A stretch of 5,654 bases of DNA from Chloroflexota bacterium (GCA_003648125.1 QMOE01000191.1:1-5654); one strand, 5' to 3'; shown: positions 1-5,502, numbered from the stretch's first letter. Numbers and translations are program-made. Notes: a model not told the origin generated them from the sequence alone.

Positions 1-420
1 GGATTATTCGCCAGTTTCGTAATGACTCCAGAACAAGTATGCAGAATAGTGAGGTGGAATATGGTAGTGCTCCGAGAATCACCATGGTATCAAGAGATCG
101 TCCAAGAGGGTCTCCAAAAAGGAATCGAGCAAGGACTCCAACAAGGACTCCAACAAGGACTCCAGCAAGGACTCCAACAAGGACTCCAGCAAGGGCGCGA
201 GCAAGGACTCCAGCAGGGAGTACTGGAAGGCCAGCGAGAGGCAATCCTTCACCTCTTACGGGCGCGTTTTGACCTCTCAACGGGAGCGGTGGATGAGGTG
301 GGGAATCAACTCCGTGCGGTCAAAGACCCAACCATCCTGCGGGCTTTGGTAGTAGAGGCGGCGCAGGCGGAGAGTCTGAAGACATTCCTGGCTGCATTAG
401 ACGGGGAGAAAGGGGACTAA
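1..420 (+). CDS. C-terminal part of an Rpn/PD-(D/E)XK nuclease-transposase-like protein (5' end outside window)
   Basis: The reading frame is open from base 1 to a TAA at 418-420, giving 139 residues. The ATG at 22 is probably internal, because the frame continues to the left edge and no ribosome binding site precedes it. The segment LRESPWYQEIVQEG, a following run of X-G-L-Q tetrapeptides, and an Arg-rich helical tail (REAILHLLRARF...) resemble the C-terminal half of Rpn-family recombination-promoting nuclease/putative transposase proteins. In those proteins the PD-(D/E)XK catalytic domain lies N-terminal, so here it would be outside the window and cannot be checked. The tetrapeptide run should form a long polar helix or coiled coil. 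The tail resembles the DUF4351-type C-terminal region. A substrate or biological role cannot be stated from this fragment. The gene is real with good confidence; the family call is from pattern recognition only. Confidence 0.7.
   Translation, partial: GLFASFVMTPEQVCRIVRWNMVVLRESPWYQEIVQEGLQKGIEQGLQQGLQQGLQQGLQQGLQQGREQGLQQGVLEGQREAILHLLRARFDLSTGAVDEVGNQLRAVKDPTILRALVVEAAQAESLKTFLAALDGEKGD
106..213 (+). repeat. 12-bp tandem repeat coding for an XGLQ array
   Basis: Nine consecutive 12-base units stay in phase. Units 1-2 (106-129) and unit 8 (190-201) are diverged; the other six are caaggactccaa or caaggactccag. Each unit codes one tetrapeptide (EGLQ, KGIE, QGLQ, QGRE and so on), and degenerate units continue to about 237 at the protein level (QGVL, EGQR). 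Because 12 is a multiple of 3, copy-number change would alter protein length without a frameshift. Confidence 0.9.
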
Positions 421-489
421 AGCGCGTTTTCCTCGTGGGGCATTCCCACTCTGCTAAGTTCCGAGGATTAAGAACAACGCAAGAGCCCT

Positions 490-2322
490 ATGACCAATCA
501 GAACAACCTTCCCCCTGAACCCATACAACCACCTAACCGGAGCGGCCTCATCGCGCTGGTCATCGCTGGAGCGGTGGTGTTAATCGTGGCTGCCTTCCTC
601 GGCTGGCGCTACAGCGTCTACCAAACCTACCGCGCCCGCATCCGGCCCGGAGTGCGTATCGCCGGCGTGGACGTGGGCGGCTTGCCCCCCGACGAGGCCA
701 CGGCTCTCGTCAACGAGAAAATCGCCGCCCCGCTGGAAGCGCCGATCACGCTGAGCTACCTTGACCAGGAAGCCACCCTCTCCGCCGAGGAGGCCAGTTT
801 CGGCGTGGACGTAAGTGCGATGGTGCAGGCCGCCGCCGAACTGGGCGTCGACCTCTCTTTCGGCGATTTTCTGTTCGGCACCCCGCCGCCGCTGGACGAG
901 GACATCCCTTTGCAGGCTGGCCTGGATCAGGCGCGGGTGAACGCCTTCCTGGACGAGCTGGCCGCTGACGTATATCAACCCCTGCGCGAGCATGTCCTGG
1001 ACGCCGAGGCGCTGCGCTTCGTCCCCGGCCAGGAAAAACGCCGTCTGGACACCACCGGCGGCGTCGAGCGCATCCGCGCCGCGTTCCTGTCGCCTGATCC
1101 CGCGCAGCGAACGGTGATCCTGCCGGTGCAAACCCGCCAGCCGCCATCCCCGACCCGAGCCGAGTTGGAGACGTTGCTGGAACCCATCGCCGCCAGAGTG
1201 AGCATCCCGCCCCGGCCGGTGCGCGTGCTAACCACCACCCTCACTTCCGACCCCCGCTGGCCCGACTGGTGGACCCCGCCGGAGGCCAGCCGCGTCGCCT
1301 ACACCTTCGATCCGGGGCGCATGGGCCGCGAACTCGACAGCGACGCATCCATCGCCCGCATCCAGACAGCCATCGCTGCCGGCGACCCGTCGCCTGTCTC
1401 CCTGGTCATCACCGATGTGGCCCCATCTCATTTCAGCCTGGAGGACGGGTTAAAGCCGCTGCTGCTGGACATCAGCAACGAGTTTCCTGGAGTGACCAGC
1501 CTGTACGTGGCCGACCTGTCCAGCCAGGAGGAAGAGAAAAAAGAGGCTCTTAGTCACAACCTGCACATCGTCTACTCCGGGATGAGCCTGCTCAAGGCCG
1601 GTATCCTGGTCACCGCCTACCGCACCTGGGACGGCGATCCGCCCGATGAGATTCACGGCAACATCGCCTACATGATTTCCGAGAGCAATAACGCCGCCTC
1701 CAACTTGGTGCTGATGGGCATCGGCGGGGACGAGGACGCCATCGCCGGGGTCAAGGCCGTCAACCAGACCTTCGCCGACCTGGGGATGATTCACACCTTC
1801 ATGCGCCAGCCTTATTACGTCGAGGGTGGAGCCAAATGGCCTGCGATCCCGCCGCTGGAACTACCCGAGGACGAGGACGTACCTCCTGCTGAGGCGGCCA
1901 TTGACACCCATCCCGACGCCATGATGCAGACCCGCCTGGCCGACCTGGTCATCCTGTGGACGGCCCTCTACGAAGGCTGCCAGGGGCGGGGCCTGCTGCT
2001 GGAGACTTACCCCGATAGCCTGGACGCCGAGGCCTGCTGCGAGATGCTGGACTGGCTGAAGACCAATCCCGTGCGCACCGTCATCGGGGCCAGTGTCCCG
2101 CCGGAGGTGCCCATCGCCCACAAACACGGCTGGGTGGGGGCCACGCGCAGTGACGTAGGGATCGTGTTCTCGCCCGGCGGGGACTATCTCTTCGGATTGT
2201 TCATCTGGCAGGATAGCGATTGGATTGACTGGGACGTATGTTTCCCCCTGTTCCGCCGCCTATCGGCCACGGTGTACAATTATTTCACCATGGGGCCGTC
2301 AGCCCCCGCCCCTGCTGACTGA
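490..2322 (+). CDS. Membrane-anchored PG_binding_4 / class A beta-lactamase-like serine hydrolase
   Basis: The 610-residue protein has a short Pro-rich cytoplasmic tail (1-18), one transmembrane helix (about 19-39), and an extracellular remainder. Residues about 53-155 (RPGVRIAGVDVGGLPPDEA...) and about 150-245 resemble the PG_binding_4 domains (PF12229) found in YoaR/VanW-type proteins, thought to contact peptidoglycan. Residues about 335-600 look like a class A beta-lactamase/penicillin-recognising serine hydrolase. The SxxK motif is S366-L-L-K369, the SxN motif is S399-N-N401 inside SESNNAASNLV, and the third motif is K545-H-G547 instead of the usual K-T/S-G. Expected activity is acyl-serine hydrolysis of a peptidoglycan or beta-lactam-like substrate, but this is inferred from the fold. 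The ATG at 490 is chosen because the membrane anchor follows at once; the ribosome binding site is weak. The next gene starts 11 bases after the stop, which suggests an operon. Confidence 0.9.
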   Translation: MTNQNNLPPEPIQPPNRSGLIALVIAGAVVLIVAAFLGWRYSVYQTYRARIRPGVRIAGVDVGGLPPDEATALVNEKIAAPLEAPITLSYLDQEATLSAEEASFGVDVSAMVQAAAELGVDLSFGDFLFGTPPPLDEDIPLQAGLDQARVNAFLDELAADVYQPLREHVLDAEALRFVPGQEKRRLDTTGGVERIRAAFLSPDPAQRTVILPVQTRQPPSPTRAELETLLEPIAARVSIPPRPVRVLTTTLTSDPRWPDWWTPPEASRVAYTFDPGRMGRELDSDASIARIQTAIAAGDPSPVSLVITDVAPSHFSLEDGLKPLLLDISNEFPGVTSLYVADLSSQEEEKKEALSHNLHIVYSGMSLLKAGILVTAYRTWDGDPPDEIHGNIAYMISESNNAASNLVLMGIGGDEDAIAGVKAVNQTFADLGMIHTFMRQPYYVEGGAKWPAIPPLELPEDEDVPPAEAAIDTHPDAMMQTRLADLVILWTALYEGCQGRGLLLETYPDSLDAEACCEMLDWLKTNPVRTVIGASVPPEVPIAHKHGWVGATRSDVGIVFSPGGDYLFGLFIWQDSDWIDWDVCFPLFRRLSATVYNYFTMGPSAPAPAD

Positions 2323-2333
2323 AAGACACCACC

Positions 2334-4178
2334 ATGCTCCAACGAACGCTCATCATCACATTTCTGACCGCACTAATCGCCGCTGGCTGTAATTCGCCGA
2401 CCGACATGGCGACCAGCACACCGGCCCCGCCCGCGACTGCCACATCATCTCCCACCCCATATCCTTCCCCTTCCCCGACACCCACCCCAGTGCCCACAGC
2501 CACGGCTACTCCACTCCCAGGCCGGCAGACCGTCGCCTTCGTATCCGATTACGAGGGGAACGACGAGATCTACTTGCTGGCCCTGGACAATGGCACAATC
2601 GCCAACCTCACCCACCACCCGGCCGACGACAAAGCCCCGGCCTGGAGCCCCGATGGACGGCGGCTGGCCTTTCAATCCCATCGCGATGGCAACTGGGAAC
2701 TCTACCTGCTGGACGTGGTCAGCGGCGCAGTGACCCGCCTGACTGACAACCTGGCCTACGACGGCCGCCCGGCCTGGTCACCTGACGGCACGGCTATCGC
2801 CTTCGAGTCGTACCGCGACGGCAACCTGGAACTCTATTTGCTGAACCTGGCTTCTGGCAGCGCCACCGTCCGCCTGACAAACGACAAAGCCGGGGACTAC
2901 GCCCCGGCCTGGTCACCTGACGGCTCGACGCTGGCCTTCACCACCTGGCGCGATGACAACAAAGAGGTATACACCCTGGACATGGCCACGGGCGCGTTGC
3001 ACAATCTCACCCAGAACCCCGCCGACGACGAATTCCCGGCATGGTCGCCCGGCGGCACGGGCATCGCCTTCGTCTCCTGGCGCGATGGCAACGCCGAGCT
3101 GTACACCATGCGCCCCGACGGCAGCGAGCAACGGCGTGTCACCGCCAACGACGTGTACGACGGTGCACCGGCCTGGTCGCCCGACGGACAGACACTCATC
3201 GGCGAGGGATACGTGCGCGGCGAGCCTTTCGAGGTCTACGACCCCTACCGCCCCGGCGAAGTCTACCTTTTCACCATCAACTCCGCCAACGGAACGCTGC
3301 AACGGCTCACCGCCGACACCTTTAGTCAGCGGCAGCCCACCATCGCCCACGCCACCTGGCCCCAAAAGACTATACCTGCCCCCACGCCTACCCCCCTGTC
3401 CTTCGACTCCGCTCAGGACCTGCTCTCACCAGAACCCGGCAGTCTCCTGAGCCTGCGCGAGATGCCGGTCAGCGCCCCCGGATACGTCCTCCTGCCCTAC
3501 CTCAACGAGCGCGTGGCCGATTCCTACGCGGCCTGGCGCGCCGAGGTGGCCGAGAAAACGGGGTTCGACTTCCTGGGCGTGGTCAGTGACATGTTCCGGC
3601 GTTACGGTCTACCGCGTCGCACCAACTACGGCTACCTGAGTTGGCACCGCGCCGGGCGGGCGGTTGACCTGCGCTTCGACCTGATGGACGATAACGGGGA
3701 AAATCGCTTGCTGCGCGTGCGAGAGGACATAGGCGAGCAGATTTATTGGCGGCTGTTCATCAAGTGCGCGGTTCAGGACGGCAGCCAGGGCGAACCGATG
3801 ACCGCCGGAGAGTGGCGTTTCTGGTGGAACGTGGATCGCAGCCTTGAACCGGCAATTTACGAGCAAGGTGGCGAACCCCTGCTCCCGCCGGCAGGTTACT
3901 TCGTAGACCTGACCGCCATCGCCCACAAACACGGATGGGAGCGTATTGCCGCCTACGACGAAGAGGACTATAGCTGGAAATTCGACACTCTGGGTACAGA
4001 GTATTGGCACTACCAGCGTACCGACGGCCTGATCTGGTACGCGGCCATGCAGGAGATTTACTCCGAGGAGACCTTACAAGAAGGCTACACCTGGGAGCAG
4101 TGCCAGGAACTGGGCATCGGCGAGGACGTGCTGCTTGCCAAGGGCATCCCCACGCCGACAGCCACGCCCTCGCCATGA
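2334..4178 (+). CDS. Lipoprotein: TolB/PD40-like beta-propeller fused to M15 (VanY-like) D-Ala-D-Ala carboxypeptidase domain
   Basis: The 614-residue protein starts with a lipoprotein signal peptide ending in LIAAGC; Cys19 is the likely lipidated residue, with Ala rather than Leu at -3. A Pro/Thr/Ser linker (20-62) leads to a beta-propeller with six PD40-type repeats of about 44 residues (68-111, 112-155, 156-200, 201-244, 245-288, 289-343), five of them with the PAWSPDG-type turn. After a second Pro-rich linker (344-375), the C-terminal domain has S-x-H438-x-x-G-x-A-x-D445 and E556-Y-W-H559. These match the zinc ligands (H438, D445, H559) and catalytic Glu (E556) of M15 DD-carboxypeptidases, which trim the terminal D-Ala of peptidoglycan stem peptides. 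A short PTPTATPSP tail follows. The protein should sit outside the cytoplasmic membrane. The propeller may bind wall polymers or partner proteins (inference). It lies 11 bases after the serine-hydrolase gene and ends at a strong hairpin terminator. Confidence 0.9.
   Translation: MLQRTLIITFLTALIAAGCNSPTDMATSTPAPPATATSSPTPYPSPSPTPTPVPTATATPLPGRQTVAFVSDYEGNDEIYLLALDNGTIANLTHHPADDKAPAWSPDGRRLAFQSHRDGNWELYLLDVVSGAVTRLTDNLAYDGRPAWSPDGTAIAFESYRDGNLELYLLNLASGSATVRLTNDKAGDYAPAWSPDGSTLAFTTWRDDNKEVYTLDMATGALHNLTQNPADDEFPAWSPGGTGIAFVSWRDGNAELYTMRPDGSEQRRVTANDVYDGAPAWSPDGQTLIGEGYVRGEPFEVYDPYRPGEVYLFTINSANGTLQRLTADTFSQRQPTIAHATWPQKTIPAPTPTPLSFDSAQDLLSPEPGSLLSLREMPVSAPGYVLLPYLNERVADSYAAWRAEVAEKTGFDFLGVVSDMFRRYGLPRRTNYGYLSWHRAGRAVDLRFDLMDDNGENRLLRVREDIGEQIYWRLFIKCAVQDGSQGEPMTAGEWRFWWNVDRSLEPAIYEQGGEPLLPPAGYFVDLTAIAHKHGWERIAAYDEEDYSWKFDTLGTEYWHYQRTDGLIWYAAMQEIYSEETLQEGYTWEQCQELGIGEDVLLAKGIPTPTATPSP
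3398..3419. repeat. Short dispersed-repeat-like palindrome inside the interdomain linker
   Basis: The segment begins with gtcct and ends with its reverse complement aggac, around tcgactccgctc. The opposite strand reads as a ...ctgagcggagtcgaagg... string, which I recall as a frequent intergenic repeat motif in several bacterial phyla, including Chloroflexota. Here it is read in frame as SFDSAQD (residues 356-362) in the linker between propeller and peptidase. The identification as a dispersed repeat is from memory and is not proved by this single copy. Confidence 0.4.
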
Positions 4179-4182
4179 TCAC

Positions 4183-4217
4183 AACCTCCCGCAGATTAAA
4201 GAAACCTGCGGGAGGTT
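4183..4217 (+). terminator. Intrinsic terminator between convergent genes
   Basis: A perfect 12-bp inverted repeat (aacctcccgcag / ctgcgggaggtt) encloses an 11-base loop (4195-4205). It starts 4 bases after the stop of the lipoprotein gene. On the + strand the stem runs into ttctctta, a moderately U-rich tail. On the - strand there is no T-run, but the hairpin lies just past the ABC gene stop at 4221, so it may serve both convergent transcripts. Confidence 0.85.
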
Positions 4218-4220
4218 CTC

Positions 4221-5087
4221 TTACCGCTCCTCATCAACCAGCGCTTTGCCGGTCAGGGCCATGAACACGTCTTCCAGCGTGGGTTCGTGATCGTTGGTAC
4301 GCGGCACCAGCCGCTTGAGTCCGGCGGGCGTATCCAGGGCCACGATGCGACCCTCGTCCAGAATAGCTATACGGTCGCATAGCGCGTCCGCCTCGTTCAT
4401 ATCGTGGGTGGTGAGCAGGATTGTAGCCTCGTGCACCTCGCGCAACTCGCGGACGAAGGCCTGTACCTCGCGCTTGGAACGAGGATCGAGTCCCGTGGTC
4501 GGCTCGTCCAGCAGCAGGAAGATGGGCGAGCTGAGGAAGGCGCGGGCGATGGCTACCTTCTGCTGCATCCCCCGCGACATGTCCTCCAGCGGCGCGTAGA
4601 TGTCCCGCTCCTTGATGCCCAGCCGGGTGAGAATCGTGACCGCTTGTTGTCTGGCCTGGCGGGCGTTCACACCGTACAACCGGGCTGCATAGAGCAGATT
4701 CTCCATGGGCGAGAGCTTCTTGAAGAAAGCGGCATCCACCGAGACGCGATTGATCATACGCTTGACAACCATCTCCTCGCGTTGCACGTCATGGCCAAAC
4801 ACGGTGATCGTCCCCGAGTCCGGGATCAGCAGAGTAGCAATTAGGCGCACCAGCGTGCTCTTGCCTGAGCCGTTGGGCCCCAGGACGCCGAAGATCTCGC
4901 CTCGGCGCACCTGCAAGCTCAGGTCTCCAATGGCCACAGTCTGAGCAGGTTGCTTCTCGCCCTCGCCATTTCTGGGCCGTCGCAGGCGAGCCATCCAGTT
5001 GCGGCTCCCATTCCGGCGGAAGACTTTGGTCGCGTGTTCGATATTGAGGGCATGTTCAACGTTGAGAACGTGACTTGTCGAATTCAT
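4221..5087 (-). CDS. ABC-2-type transporter ATP-binding protein
   Basis: From the ATG at 5087 the product is 288 residues, a usual size for DrrA/NatA/CcmA-like ATPases that power ABC-2 exporters of drugs, lipids or polysaccharides. Visible motifs are Walker A G70-PNGSGKS-T78, signature M170-SRGMQQ (variant of LSGGQ), Walker B I189-FLLLDEP-P196, D-loop G199-L-D201 and H-loop H228 in TTHDMNEAD. The usual Q-loop Gln is not obvious; the aligned stretch is R-V-S-V-D-A-A-F-F before KLSPMENL. The start was chosen because an AGGAG lies 7 bases upstream (5095-5099). The frame stays open to 5270, but that extension reads through an inverted repeat and a terminator and looks non-coding. A basic segment (24-47) sits between the first strand and Walker A. 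No permease gene is seen: the downstream neighbour is convergent and upstream is non-coding. The substrate is therefore unknown. Confidence 0.95.
   Translation of the reverse strand: MNSTSHVLNVEHALNIEHATKVFRRNGSRNWMARLRRPRNGEGEKQPAQTVAIGDLSLQVRRGEIFGVLGPNGSGKSTLVRLIATLLIPDSGTITVFGHDVQREEMVVKRMINRVSVDAAFFKKLSPMENLLYAARLYGVNARQARQQAVTILTRLGIKERDIYAPLEDMSRGMQQKVAIARAFLSSPIFLLLDEPTTGLDPRSKREVQAFVRELREVHEATILLTTHDMNEADALCDRIAILDEGRIVALDTPAGLKRLVPRTNDHEPTLEDVFMALTGKALVDEER
5032..5067 (-). repeat. Degenerate 18-bp tandem duplication at the ABC protein N-terminus
   Basis: Two adjacent 18-base units (5032-5049 and 5050-5067) agree at 13 of 18 positions and code for LNVEHA then LNIEHA (residues 8-19). 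The second copy runs into the expected first strand of the ATPase (NIEHATKVF), so the first copy looks like a local duplication extending the N-terminus. Confidence 0.5.
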
Positions 5088-5094
5088 GGTGATT

Positions 5095-5099
5095 CTCCT
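5095..5099 (-). promoter_or_regulatory. Ribosome binding site of the ABC ATPase gene
   Basis: AGGAG on the - strand is separated by 7 bases from the ATG at 5087-5085. It decides the start against the longer open frame that reaches 5270. It lies outside the inverted repeat at 5111-5208, so that structure would not hide it directly. A second SD-like GGAGG at 5206-5210 precedes an in-frame TTG by 10 bases and is a weaker alternative start. Confidence 0.85.
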
Positions 5100-5110
5100 G
5101 TAGACCATCC

Positions 5111-5208
5111 AGGTGACCGGCACTTCTGCCTCAATTCTGGCAACGTCATGCTTATGATGCCGTTGAAGCGATAAACTCTCAGGCCAATTTGACAAGTGCC
5201 GGTCACCT
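5111..5208. repeat. Perfect 15-bp inverted repeat with 68-base spacer (leader hairpin or MITE/REP-like element)
   Basis: The arms are aggtgaccggcactt (5111-5125) and aagtgccggtcacct (5194-5208), perfectly complementary. The spacer holds a second hairpin: 5141-5149 pairs with 5157-5165 at 8 of 9 positions around a 7-base loop. The whole element lies between the tandem terminators and the ABC gene's ribosome binding site, so it would be part of the 5' leader RNA. It could equally be a small dispersed palindromic element; no clear target-site duplication flanks it beyond cc. Confidence 0.85.
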
Positions 5209-5240
5209 CCGTTGATCGAGTGCCCCCGGCCATGCAGAAC

Positions 5241-5274
5241 AAAAAAGCCGTGGGCACGGGATAAGCCCACGGCT
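5241..5274 (-). terminator. Intrinsic terminator T2 (proximal to the ABC gene)
   Basis: Read on the - strand, a perfect 10-bp stem (agccgtgggc / gcccacggct, arms at 5265-5274 and 5246-5255) with a 9-base loop is followed by six T residues (5246-5241) and then GTTC. This is a textbook Rho-independent terminator pointing toward the ABC gene, about 155 bases before its ATG. It shares stem and T-tract sequence with the terminator just upstream. Confidence 0.88.
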
Positions 5275-5293
5275 GGCGTAAGTCAGTCGCAAC

Positions 5294-5330
5294 AAAAAAC
5301 CGTGGGCGCTGATCATACTGCCACCCACGG
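5294..5330 (-). terminator. Intrinsic terminator T1 (distal, first met by the leader transcript)
   Basis: On the - strand a 7-bp stem (ccgtggg / cccacgg, arms at 5324-5330 and 5300-5306) with a 17-base loop is followed directly by six T residues (5299-5294) and GTTG. The stem may extend by alternative pairing in the loop (ggc / gcc). It starts 15 bases after the stop codon of the possible leader ORF. The related stem of T2 could cross-pair with it, giving mutually exclusive folds. Confidence 0.82.
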
Positions 5331-5345
5331 CCAACTTGACGTAAG

Positions 5346-5438
5346 TTAGCAACGAGTAGGCGCAGTACGACACCGTACAGACAGACGAAGACCACCGCGC
5401 GTACGGGTGGTGCACAGCAGCAAATGTACCTGTCGCAT
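5346..5438 (-). CDS. Possible Arg-rich leader peptide (30 residues)
   Basis: An ATG at 5438-5436 opens a 30-codon frame ending in TAA (5348-5346). It is preceded by AAGGAAG, close to a Shine-Dalgarno sequence though with short spacing (about 4 bases). It begins about 30 bases after the predicted transcription start and ends 15 bases before terminator T1, the position expected of an attenuator leader peptide. The product begins MRQVHLLLC and holds seven Arg, five Thr and three Cys, with several Arg codons spread to the end (CGA, CGT, CGC, CGG). I do not recognise the peptide. A 30-codon frame can arise by chance in GC-rich DNA, so coding is uncertain; an untranslated structured RNA is the main alternative. 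Confidence 0.4.
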   Translation of the reverse strand: MRQVHLLLCTTRTRGGLRLSVRCRTAPTRC

Positions 5439-5473
5439 TGCTTCCTTAACCTCGCTTTCTTCAGGATGCGCTA

Positions 5474-5502
5474 ATTATAGCATCGCTAGTTTCAGATGTC
5501 AA
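5474..5502 (-). promoter_or_regulatory. Perfect-consensus sigma70-type promoter with extended -10
   Basis: On the - strand TTGACA (5502-5497) and TATAAT (5479-5474) are separated by exactly 17 bases, and TGC directly precedes the -10, giving an extended -10 (TGnTATAAT). Predicted start is an A near 5467. The -10 sits in a small dyad (gcta-atta-tagc at 5470-5481), with a further gatgc/gcatc inverted pair (5465-5469 and 5480-5484), which could be an operator. It points toward the leader ORF, the terminators and the ABC gene. Confidence 0.9.

Larger units (their letters stand above)
5234..5353 (-). repeat. Tandem duplication of a ~60-bp terminator module
   Basis: Two units, about 5294-5353 and 5234-5293, each carry on the - strand GTTGC, then a CTTACG-containing segment (TAACTTACGTCA or TGACTTACGCCA), then a GCCGTGGG...CCCACGG hairpin, then TTTTTTGTT. 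The loops differ fully (17 versus 9 bases) while stems, T-tracts and lead-in sequences are kept, which suggests duplication followed by divergence with the hairpins maintained. Confidence 0.65.
5241..5467 (-). ncRNA. Predicted leader RNA / small RNA ending at tandem terminators
   Basis: The promoter at 5474-5502 should start transcription at about 5467 (an A on the - strand). Terminators end it at about 5294 (about 174 nt) or 5241 (about 227 nt); read-through would make a leader of about 380 nt for the ABC gene. Inside are small hairpins: 5391-5396 with 5406-5411 (6 bp), 5365-5369 with 5374-5378 (5 bp) and a bulged stem 5420-5426 with 5436-5441. I looked for T-box, cobalamin, TPP, SAM, glycine and 6S-type signatures and saw none. 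Whether it works in trans or as an attenuator cannot be decided from sequence. Confidence 0.55.

Noticed and set aside
39..272. Alternative + frame reading the 12-bp array as a Thr-Pro-Arg repeat.
   Set aside because: It is a by-product of the tandem repeat in another frame; the frame at 1-420 is open to the edge and looks like a known family.
435..449. Small hairpin gtggg-gcatt-cccac after the Rpn-like gene, with a wider cctcg/cgagg pair (431-435, 462-466), as a possible terminator.
   Set aside because: The stem is only 5 bp and no T-run follows on either strand, so termination is not supported.
580..1147. Long - strand open frames opposite the serine-hydrolase gene.
   Set aside because: Low-complexity Arg/Gly/Ala translations, typical of the antisense of a GC-rich gene; no recognisable domain.
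2897..3450. Open frames on both strands across the propeller region.
   Set aside because: Their repeat pattern only mirrors the PD40 repeats of the real gene in other frames.
5167..5180. The - strand gagtttatcgcttc resembles the start of the phiX174 genome, suggesting spike-in contamination.
   Set aside because: phiX174 has an extra T (gagttttatcgcttcc) and the flanks do not match, so this is coincidence.
5088..5270. N-terminal extension of the ABC ATPase to an upstream ATG at 5270.
   Set aside because: It would read through the inverted repeat and out of a terminator stem; the ATG at 5087 has an AGGAG at ideal spacing and matches the family's usual N-terminus.
5391..5411. ACCACC/GGUGGU hairpin as a possible T-box antiterminator element.
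   Set aside because: The conserved AGGGUGGNACCGCG string and a specifier-loop stem are missing.
5203..5415. Open frames on the - strand across the terminators (70-103 residues).
   Set aside because: They overlap two terminators and show no recognisable domain; read as leader RNA instead.
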